Positions 51,376 to 60,250 of a DNA stretch of 64,000 nucleotides are shown piece by piece. The position numbers and the translations under genes are program-made. Each line of letters starts with the position of its first letter. Within the stretch, counting starts at the first letter, position 1. The stretch is from Cyanobium sp. CACIAM 14 (GTDB taxonomy: Bacteria; Cyanobacteriota; Cyanobacteriia; PCC-6307; Cyanobiaceae), in assembly GCA_000708525.1 (NCBI GenBank), contig JMRP01000004.1, positions 105,714-169,713 of the forward strand. The letters run 5' to 3'. Below the pieces are notes generated by a model. It had not been told where the DNA came from, ran no database searches, and saw only the letters and a list, made by a program, of their open reading frames with translations.

Positions 51376-54081
51376 ATGACTGCCAACAACACCACCCGCA
51401 CCGTCGGGATCGAGAAGACCAAGATCGAGGTGGGCACCAGCACGACGGTGACGGCCTCGGCGGCATCCACCACGCCGGCCAAGGACGACGTGGTCTCCGG
51501 GGATGCCAGTGCCTCGGCGAACACCACCGCTCAGGCCGCCATCCTCAATAGCCAGATCAAGATCGGCACGGCCGGCACCCTGAACGCCACCGAGACCGGC
51601 TCGGTGGCCGCCACGGCCACCACCACCACCGGCGACGCCACGGCCAGCGCCAGCAATGACGGCCCCACCGGCGGCATCATCGGCCACCATCCCATCCAGA
51701 TCGGCACCGATGCGAAGGTGACGGCGATCGTCAACAACGACGCCTCGGCCGAGGCGACGGCGGTGGACGGCGCCACCAGTGCCACCGCCAACACCGGCAA
51801 GGTCTTCGGCATCAAGAACGTCGGACTTCAGGCCGGCAACGGCACGAGCCTGTCCGCCGATGCCACGGGCACCAACACCGCCACCGCCACCTCGGTGGGG
51901 CTTCCTCCCGGCACGGGTGCCGCCACCGCCACGGCCGGTGACTCCGGCGCCAAGGTGGTGGGCATCTACGGGAGCGGCGCCAAGATCATTTCACCCCCTC
52001 CAACGGACGGTGAAGCCTCCGCTGCGGCTGCGCCCTCAAGCGACAGCAGCAGCATGGATTCCTCCGGTCCCCTGAAGATCTCCTTCGGCAACAGCGGCAC
52101 CCTTTCGGCCTTCGGCACCGGAGGGTTCGACTCGAAAGCCAACAGCGTCACGGGCACCGCCGAGGCGTCGAGCCTGGCCAAGCTGGTGGCCGGCATCGCC
52201 GTGGGCGCGACCAAGGTCAAGATCGATGAGGGTGCTCCGGCCGATTCCACCCCGATCGTGAAGTCCCCGGGTGGCATGGCCATCAGCTTCGGCGAGAACG
52301 GCACCGTCGCCGCCCAGGGGCAGGCGGATGGCAGCGCCGCTGCCAGCACCACGACCGGCCATGCGGATGCCACCGTCGGCATCGACACGATCGGCGGCAT
52401 CGTCGATGTGAACAAGCTTCCCGGCGCCCCCACTCCCCCGGTGCCGGTGGGCGACACGACCCTCAGCATCGGCAAGAACGGTGACGTCCAGGCGGCAGCG
52501 GTGGGCACCGGCACCGCCGAGGCCACCTCGGTGACGGCACCTCCAGGCCTGGACGTGAGGGCCACCACCAACAACAGCAACGTGGTGGGCATCGCCATCG
52601 ACAAGCTGGCCATCGGTGCGGACGCCACCCGCCTCTATGCCGGCGCGGGCAGCACCCAGACCGCCACCGCCAAGAGCACCACCTCCGGCGGCGATCCGGT
52701 GGCCAGTGCGGCCAATGGCGACTTCGTGGCCGGCATCCACGGCACCACGGTAAAGGTGGGCCAGAACGCCACCGATCCCACCACCGAGGCCGTGCTTGGA
52801 GCCTCCGCCACCGCCACCGGCGTCACCACCACGGTGGGCAGCACCGCGAATGCCGGTGTCGGCTCCAAGGTGGTGGGCTTCAACCAGGGCAGCCTTTCCA
52901 TCGGAGAGAGCATCAAGGGCACCGGTGTGTTCAGCACCACCGGCACCTCCAACCTCGATGCCAGTGCCTCGGCGGTGACCGGGAACTCCACCGCCCAGGC
53001 CGGGGGCAGCGGCTCCAAGGTGATCGGCCTCAACCAGGCTCCCGTCGCCATCGGCAAGGCTGGCAGCGTCGATGCCTCCGGCAGCGGCAGCGTGGCCGCC
53101 ACCGCTCAGTCCGTGACGGGGGATTCCACCGCCGGCGCCGAGCAGAAGGCCCTGGGCATCAAGGACAGCAAGATCACCATCGGTACGGATGGCAACGTCA
53201 GCGGCGCCGCCGCCCTCACCGGTCAGTCCTCGGCGACCACCACCACCGGCAACGCCACGGCCAGCACCGACCTGGCGAGCAAGGGGATCGACAACGACGT
53301 GAAGATCGCCATCGGCCAGAAGGGCAACGTGACCGGCACGGCCGACGCCAAGGACCTCGGCACCCAGGCCTCCGCCGTGACGGGGGATGCCGACGCGAGC
53401 TCCCAGCTCAAGGCGATCGGCATCCATCTGGGTGCCGGCATCCCGATCTCCATCGGCACCACCGGTGACACCACCGGCACCGCCACGGCCTCGGCCCCCA
53501 GCGTGCTGGCCACCACCACCACCGGCAATGCCAGCCTCTCGGTGGACCAGAAGGTGGTGGGGATCAAGGGCAGCGGTGAGGACTACGGCATGTCCTCGCT
53601 CACCAAGGATGGGGGCAGCTCCATCGGCGCCGGCCTGTCCGGCAACATCGCGGGCTCCGGCACCGGCAGCGCCACCGGTAAGGCCAACACGGTCACCGGC
53701 GACGCCTCCGCCAGCACCGATGCCTTCATCGCCGGCATCAAGAAGGTCAACCTCTCCGCCGACAACGTCACGGCGAACGGGAGCGGCACCTACAGCACCT
53801 CCGCGACCGCGGTCACCGGGGATGCCAGCGCCGATTCCCACGTGAAGCTGGCGGGCCTGCTGGGCGACCACAACACCGCCAGCCTCGGCGGGAATCTCAC
53901 CGCCTCGGCGATCCTGAGCAACACCGTGCTGGCCACCACCGTGACCGGTGCGGCCACCGCCAACGCCTGCAGCGATGCGGTGGGCCTCAGCGGGTACCAC
54001 GTGAACATCCTGCAGAGCGGCAACATCACGGCCTCGGCGGTGAACACCTCCAGCGCCAGCGCGCAGACCGTGACGGTCTGA
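51376..54081 (+). CDS. Large low-complexity repeat protein (about 17-18 degenerate 42-60 aa repeats); putative secreted/surface beta-solenoid
   Basis: Recurring unit [KPS]-[IV]-x-IG-xxGxVxAxAxGx..AxATTVTGDATASxxxKVVGIKxS; Ala/Thr/Gly/Ser-rich; one Cys and no Trp noted by eye. Confidence 0.8.
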   Translation: MTANNTTRTVGIEKTKIEVGTSTTVTASAASTTPAKDDVVSGDASASANTTAQAAILNSQIKIGTAGTLNATETGSVAATATTTTGDATASASNDGPTGGIIGHHPIQIGTDAKVTAIVNNDASAEATAVDGATSATANTGKVFGIKNVGLQAGNGTSLSADATGTNTATATSVGLPPGTGAATATAGDSGAKVVGIYGSGAKIISPPPTDGEASAAAAPSSDSSSMDSSGPLKISFGNSGTLSAFGTGGFDSKANSVTGTAEASSLAKLVAGIAVGATKVKIDEGAPADSTPIVKSPGGMAISFGENGTVAAQGQADGSAAASTTTGHADATVGIDTIGGIVDVNKLPGAPTPPVPVGDTTLSIGKNGDVQAAAVGTGTAEATSVTAPPGLDVRATTNNSNVVGIAIDKLAIGADATRLYAGAGSTQTATAKSTTSGGDPVASAANGDFVAGIHGTTVKVGQNATDPTTEAVLGASATATGVTTTVGSTANAGVGSKVVGFNQGSLSIGESIKGTGVFSTTGTSNLDASASAVTGNSTAQAGGSGSKVIGLNQAPVAIGKAGSVDASGSGSVAATAQSVTGDSTAGAEQKALGIKDSKITIGTDGNVSGAAALTGQSSATTTTGNATASTDLASKGIDNDVKIAIGQKGNVTGTADAKDLGTQASAVTGDADASSQLKAIGIHLGAGIPISIGTTGDTTGTATASAPSVLATTTTGNASLSVDQKVVGIKGSGEDYGMSSLTKDGGSSIGAGLSGNIAGSGTGSATGKANTVTGDASASTDAFIAGIKKVNLSADNVTANGSGTYSTSATAVTGDASADSHVKLAGLLGDHNTASLGGNLTASAILSNTVLATTVTGAATANACSDAVGLSGYHVNILQSGNITASAVNTSSASAQTVTV

Positions 54082-54175
54082 CCCCCCCAGCAAGGGGGTT
54101 CTCTCCGCGGGGGCCGGATCTTCGGAGCCGGCCTCCCTCCCTTCCACCGTTTGGTTCCCGCGCCCGTAGGTCACC

Positions 54176-56332
54176 ATGGCGTTCCAACCCATCACCACCG
54201 CCCTGTCGCGGGCCCTCGCACTGCGGCTCGATCCGGGCACCATCCATCTCGGCGGTGGCCTCAGTGGACTCAATCTCACGGTCTCCCCCGCCGCCCAGGC
54301 GAGCAACCGGGTGGTCCTGCCGGCCTCTCAGCCCGTCGGCTCGGTGGCCACCGCCCTGGGCCTGGGTCTCGGCTCCAGCCGGTTCCTCGCCGATCCAGCC
54401 AACGCCGACTTCTTCAACAGCCCCGGCCTCTCGATCGTCACCGGCGGTGGATCCATCGGCGGAACAGCCGCCGCCACGGCCAGCACCACCGGCCGCAACG
54501 ACAACACCGCCGACGCCAGGGCGGTCAACATCGGCCTGGCCAATCTCGATGTGGTCACCCGTGGAGCAACTGGGGATCTCCTTGGCGTGGGCCCCCTGCA
54601 CATCGGCACCCTCCTCAACCCCTTCACAGCCACGGCCTCGGTGGCGACGCGCTCACTGCAGGCTCCCCAGAGCACACCGCTCAACACGGCCCAGCTGAGC
54701 GCTCTGGCCACGGTTCGCGGACTGGAGGGCGCCCCCCCGGCCGGGCCTGCGCCTTGGCAGGCCGTCGCAGCCGCTCCACTGACGCTCGGCGGGATCCTGC
54801 CCAGCTTCTACGGCCAGCCCAACGCCGCCGTGCTGGCCGCCGCATCACTCGATGCGGACCCCGGGCCGACCACTACCACCTCCCGTGCCGTAGCCGATGC
54901 CAAGGGCATCGAGGGCTACCGGGTCATGGCCCTGACGCCGGCTGGGGGCGGTACCGCCCAGGTGAGCGGCCTGGCCGCCGCCACCCTCACCCTCAACGGC
55001 GCCCCGCCCACACCCGCCCAGCCGGCCGACCTGACGGCGAGCGCCATCGGCATCGATCACTCGGCCCTGCGGGGCCCTGGCAGCGGGTCCGTGGAGTTTC
55101 AGGGTTCCGGCCTGGCCCTGCTCGATGCCGCCCCCCCTCAATCCCCCCCTCCGCCGGCGGGCTCCCTGAAACTGAACAGCCTGCAGGGGATCGGTATCCT
55201 CGCCAGCGACATCCAGACCAACGGTTCCAACGCCACCGTGATCGGCACAGGTGGCTTTGCGGCACCGAAGGCCGGCGGCCTCCTGAGCGGCATGGATGCG
55301 GCCGGCATCGACAACTCCAGGATCTACTCCGGCTCCGGGACTCTCACGGTGGAGGGCCGGATCCTCACCGAGCAGGACGCGAAGGTGGATGCCAACGGCG
55401 ACGGGGTGCTTTCCCCGACCACCTTCCTGGATGCCTCGGCGCTCACGGGGGGCCAGGGCGGCTTCGATGGCATCCGCAACAGCACGATCCTCACCGCCGG
55501 CTCCGGGAACGCCCAGGTCTACGGCTCCTCCAACAACAGTCGGATCGACCTCTCCAATGGTTCGATCAACCTCGATCGGGCCAAGGGTTCCACCCTGGCC
55601 GTCAACAGCGGCGACGGCGTCAAAACCGGCTCAATAACAGTTGGCCTGGCGCTCGACAACAGCCTCAAGGGCGGGTTCGGGAGCAACCGCGTGCAGGTGG
55701 GTGCCGGCAGCGGCAACCAACTGGATGGCGGCTTCGGCCAGGACCTGGTGATCGGCCCGACGAGCGGGAGCGGCAGCAACACCTTCAGGCAGTCCAATGC
55801 CGGTGCTGCGCTGGATGCCGCGACCCCGAGCGCCACCCCGCTGCCCGGCAGCTCCTTCGCCGAGCGGCTCACCGATCCCGGCTTCTGGGCGAGCCTCAGT
55901 GCTTCTGACAAGCAGACCCTGTGGACGACCGGCAGCCTGCAGCAGGGTGGCCAGACCTTCCGCGAGGACACGTTCAGCAACCTCAGAACCGGTAGTGGCG
56001 GTGACGTCCTCGAGGTGAGCAGCTCCCTGGGCTCGCTCACCCAGGGTCTCTGGGAGAGCCAGGGCGCCCTGTTCGGCGTGCAGGGCGGGCAGCTGGTGGT
56101 GCGCGACGGTCCGGCGAACAGCCAGCTGGGCCTGGTGGTGGGCACCCTGGCGGACATCCGCTCGCTGGGGATCGGCGCCCCTTCGCTGGCCTACGCCACG
56201 GACACCCGCCAGCTGATGTTCGATGCCGACGGCGACTGGAAGGACGGCGGCAGCCGCAGCCTCGGCACGGTGACGATGAGCGACCCGGCTGCCCTCACCA
56301 AGGCCAACATCCACTTCGGCAGCGGCGCCTGA
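54176..56332 (+). CDS. Repeat-rich putative T1SS-exported surface protein with RTX-like C-terminal segment
   Basis: Repeats related in style to the preceding ORF; VDANGDGVLSP; C-terminal DTRQLMFDADGDWKDGGSRSLGTVTMSDPAALTKANIHFGSGA resembling RTX-protein C-termini (YDADGxGxG..FATL..). Confidence 0.7.
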   Translation: MAFQPITTALSRALALRLDPGTIHLGGGLSGLNLTVSPAAQASNRVVLPASQPVGSVATALGLGLGSSRFLADPANADFFNSPGLSIVTGGGSIGGTAAATASTTGRNDNTADARAVNIGLANLDVVTRGATGDLLGVGPLHIGTLLNPFTATASVATRSLQAPQSTPLNTAQLSALATVRGLEGAPPAGPAPWQAVAAAPLTLGGILPSFYGQPNAAVLAAASLDADPGPTTTTSRAVADAKGIEGYRVMALTPAGGGTAQVSGLAAATLTLNGAPPTPAQPADLTASAIGIDHSALRGPGSGSVEFQGSGLALLDAAPPQSPPPPAGSLKLNSLQGIGILASDIQTNGSNATVIGTGGFAAPKAGGLLSGMDAAGIDNSRIYSGSGTLTVEGRILTEQDAKVDANGDGVLSPTTFLDASALTGGQGGFDGIRNSTILTAGSGNAQVYGSSNNSRIDLSNGSINLDRAKGSTLAVNSGDGVKTGSITVGLALDNSLKGGFGSNRVQVGAGSGNQLDGGFGQDLVIGPTSGSGSNTFRQSNAGAALDAATPSATPLPGSSFAERLTDPGFWASLSASDKQTLWTTGSLQQGGQTFREDTFSNLRTGSGGDVLEVSSSLGSLTQGLWESQGALFGVQGGQLVVRDGPANSQLGLVVGTLADIRSLGIGAPSLAYATDTRQLMFDADGDWKDGGSRSLGTVTMSDPAALTKANIHFGSGA

Positions 56333-56346
56333 GTCGCGACGGAACC

Positions 56347-57149
56347 ATGCTTGCCGTTCCCCAGCTTCACGATGCTCTCCTCGGTGCCGTCGACGCCATG
56401 GCGCGGCGGCCCCTCCACGCGCTGCTCGAAGAGCAGGGCATCCTCCAGGGGTTGGCCCGTGATCTCGCGCTCGAGGCGCTTCGGCAGGAGGCCCGCTTCA
56501 GCCCGGAGGAGAGCCGGGAAGTGCTCGCGCAGGTCTGCGCCGGACTCCCCTGTGCCCCTCCCGACCACCTCGAGGGCGACTGGATCGCCGCCCTGCCGGA
56601 GACCCTGCGCGCCACCGTGCGGCAGCGCTGGGACCATCTTCGTCTCCAGAAGGTTCTGGAGGACCGCTACGGGGAGCGGGTGGAGGCCCACTTCCTCGAG
56701 CGGCGGGCGGACCTCGAGCAGGTGGTCTTCCGGCTGATGCGGCTGCCGCAGCAGGGGCTCGCCGAGGAGCTCTATCTGCGCCTGATCGACGACGACGCCA
56801 GCTTCGGTGATCTGGCCAGCCGCCATTCCCTCGGGGAGGAGAGTCTCACCCGGGGGATCGTGGGCCCGATCGAGATCTCCCAGCTGCACCCCACCCTTCA
56901 GGGCGTCCTGCGTTTCCTGGCGCCGGGGGACATCCACCCCCCTTCCTGCTCGATCAGTCGATCCTGCTGGTGCGTCTGGAGCACCGCCGGCCCCCGAGCC
57001 TCAACGAGGCCCTGCGGCACCGCCTGCTCCAGGAACTGCTGCAGCCGGATCTTCAGGCCGTCATCGAGGCCGGCCTGACCGAACTGCGTCGTTCCCTCGC
57101 CCCCGCGGCCCCGCCGCCGATCCCTGCGCTGGCCATGGCCGGAGCCTGA
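56347..57149 (+). CDS. Parvulin-type peptidylprolyl isomerase/foldase, apparent frameshift at a C6 run
   Basis: DDDASFGDLASRHSLGEESLTRGIVGPIEISQLHPTLQGVLRFLAPGD; expected C-terminus PFLLDQSILLVRLEHRRPPSLNEALRHRLLQELLQPDLQAVIEAGLTELRR continues in the -1 frame. Confidence 0.75.
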
Positions 57150-57152
57150 TCC

Positions 57153-60100
57153 ATGACCACCACCACCCGGATCGACGATCTGCTGCGTTGCTTCCCCTTC
57201 CTGGCCGACCAGCCGGAGGATCTGCTGCAGCGGCTCGCCGACCAGGCCCAGCTGCAGCGGTTCCAGCAGGGCCAGCCGATCTGCCGCGTCGACCAGCCGC
57301 CGGCCCGGATCTTCTTCCTGCTGGAGGGCACGGCCCGAGCGGTCGTGTTCTCGAAGCGTCTCCCGCGGGGGGTGGCCACCCTGCAGCGACTCGGCCCCGG
57401 CACCGTGATCGGCTGGACCCTGGTGAGCTGCGGCCGCTGCTGGGAGACCCTCATCGCCTCCACCGATCTGGTGGTGGTGGCCCTGCCCCACGAGGCCCTG
57501 CAGCGGGAGATGGACCGGCAGCCTGCCCTGGGCGAGCGGGTGCGGGGCAGTGTCAGCCCGGCCGAGTTGTTCGCCGTTCTCGATGCCCATCTCCAGGACT
57601 ACCCGCGTCCCCTTGCCCAGGAGGTGCTGGAGGCGGCCACCGGGCTGGCCGATGGCAGCCTGGCGCTCACCTGGACGCCGGCCGATCCGCCCCTTTTCGA
57701 GCGCCCCGAGGAACGGCTCTGGCTGGTGGCGGCAGGACCGTTGCCCCTGGGCCGGGCCCTGGGGCGCTCGGAGCCCATCGAGGCCCAGGAGGCCGTGCGG
57801 CTGCTCGGCGTCGACCGCCAGGGGCTGGCGGCGATCCTGGAGCCTCCGGCGACGGAGGAGGGCGGGGATGCCGGCAACGCCTGGCATGCGCGGCTCCTGG
57901 CCCGCTGGGAGCAGGAGCGCCGGGCGCTGGAGCCCGCCGCGATCACGGCCGCCAAGCCCATCGACCTGACGGTGGCGGCGACACCGATCGATGCAGAGCT
58001 GAAGGGGCCCGAGGCCTACCCGTGGGTGCGGGGGGTCGGGCCGCTGGAGTCGCCGATCGCGGCCTTCCTGATGCTCAGCCAGCATCTCGATCTCCCCTTC
58101 CGGCGCGACCTGCTGCGCCGGGTGTTCGGGGATCAGGTGCAGCGGCACGGCGAGGCCTCCCTGGCCCTGGCCGGCGCGGTGGCCGAGTCGATGGGGCTGC
58201 AGACCCAGCTGCTCCAGATCCAGGCCGAGGCCCTGCCGCGGCTCTCGCCGCCCCTGCTGATCCGCTGGGGCAACGGCCTGGCCGTGGTCTACCGCTGCAC
58301 GGCACGGACGCTGCTGCTCGGCATCCCCGCCGTCGGCAACCAGGAGCTCAGCCTGGCCGACTTCCGCGAGCAATGGGGCCAAGCCGGCGAGGTGCTGACC
58401 CTGCGGGTGAATGACCTCACCCCGCGGCGGCGCTTCGGCTTCCGCTGGTTTCTGCCGGCCCTGCGCCAGCACCGCACCGTGCTGATGGAGGTGCTGCTGG
58501 CCAGCTTCTTCGTGCAGCTGTTCGGCCTGGTGAACCCCCTGCTGATCCAGCAGGTGATCGACAAGGTGATCATCAACAACAGTCCCGGTGCCCTCGGAGT
58601 GCTGGGGGTGCTGCTGGTGGTCTTCGCCCTGTTCGAGGGCCTGCTGCTCTGCCTGCGCACCTTCCTGTTCGTGGACACCACGAACCGCATCGACCTGAGC
58701 CTGGGGACCCAGATCATCGATCACCTGCTGCGGCTGCCCCTCAGCTACTTCGACCGGCGGCCGGTGGGGGAAGTGAGCAGCCGCATCGGCGAACTGGAGA
58801 AGGTGCGGGGCTTCCTCACCGGCACCGCCCTCACCACCATCCTCGATGCCATCTTCTCGGTGCTCTACATCGGGGTGATGCTGATCTACAGCTGGCAGCT
58901 CACCCTGCTCACCCTGGCGGTGGTGCCCTTCCTTGTGCTGCTCGTGCTGATGGTGTCGCCCATCGTGCGCCTCCAGCTGCAGAACCGGGCAGTGGCCAAT
59001 GCCCGCACACAGAGCCATCTGGTGGAGGTGCTCAGCAGCATGATGACGGTGAAGGCGCAGAACATCGAGCTGCGCAGCCGCTGGAAGTGGCAGGACCTCT
59101 ACACCGACTACGTGGCCGATGGCTTCGACAACACCCTGGTGGGTACCACGGCCAGCTCCATCAGCGGCTTCCTCAACAAGCTCTCCGGTCTGATCGTGAT
59201 CTGGGCCGGCGCCGGCATGGTGCTCTCCGGCTCTCTCAGCCTGGGGGAACTGATCGCCTTCCGCATCATCGCCGGCTACGTCACCGGCCCCCTGCTGCGG
59301 ATGACCTCCATCTGGCAGTCGGTGCAGGAGACGGCCCTCTCGCTGGAGCGACTGAGCGATGTGATCGACCATCCCCAGGAGGCTCCCGAGGACAACGCCA
59401 GCCGCCTGATCATGCCGCCGATCAAGGGCGACATCTGCTTCCGGAACATCTCCTTCCGCTACAAGGCCTCCTCGCCACTGTTGCTCAAGGGACTGAACCT
59501 CACCATCCCCCATGGCACCTTCGTGGCGATCGTGGGCACCAGCGGATCGGGGAAGAGCACGCTCACCAAGCTGCTCGCCAGGCTCTACAGCCCGGAGGAG
59601 GGGGTGGTGCTGGTGGACGGGATCGACGTGGCGAAGGTGGAGCTCCACTCCCTGCGCCGTCAGCTCGGCATCGTTCCCCAGGACACCGTGCTCTTCGATG
59701 GCTCCGTGGAGGAGAACATCACCCTCACCAATCCCGACGCCAGCACCGAGGAGGTGATCGAGGCCGCCCGCATCGCCGCCGCCCACGACTTCATCATGGA
59801 GCTGCCCGCCGGCTACTCCACCGAGGTGGGAGAGCGGGGCAGCAGCCTCTCGGGCGGCCAGCGCCAGCGGATCGCCATCGCCCGCACGATCCTGCAGAGG
59901 CCCCGGCTGCTGATCATGGACGAGGCCACCTCCGCCCTCGACTACCAGACCGAGCGGGTGGTGAGCGAGAACCTGATGCAGGCCCTGCGGGGCTGCACCG
60001 TGCTGTTCATCACCCACCGTCTCTCCTCGATCGTGAAGGCCGACATGATCGTCTGCATGGGCCAGGGAGCCGTGCTCGAGGTGGGCACCCATGACGAGCT

Positions 60101-60250
60101 GATGCAGGCCAGGGGCCCTTATTTCGTCCTCTTCCGGCAGCAGGGGCGCTCCTCTGCCAGCGGCTCGGCCCCCCCCTGGCCCCCTCACTGGCCGTCACCA
60201 CCGCGCAGGGGGCGGATCCGCTCATTCCCACCGGAGCCATCGAGCCATGA
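57153..60250 (+). CDS. Type I secretion ABC transporter (HlyB-like) with N-terminal cNMP-binding-like and degenerate C39-like domains; apparent frameshift near the 3' end
   Basis: ABC motifs AIVGTSGSGKSTLTKLLARL and [29 protein letters not shown] with FDRRPVGEVSSRIGELEKVR; N-terminal FQQGQPICRVDQPPARIFFLLEGTARAVV; -1 frame gives a stop overlapping the hlyD-like ATG (ATGA). Confidence 0.88.

Noticed and set aside
51376-54081. CRISPR-like or tandem DNA repeat array
   Set aside because: Repetition is at protein level with degenerate units and no constant repeat/spacer structure
52036-54306. 756-aa - strand ORF
   Set aside because: Shadow of the repeat protein; its apparent repeats are the reverse complement of the sense repeats
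56898-60188. 1096-aa - strand ORF
   Set aside because: Antisense to the T1SS exporter; His/Gln/Gly-rich composition typical of high-GC shadow ORFs; the sense strand has clear ABC-transporter motifs
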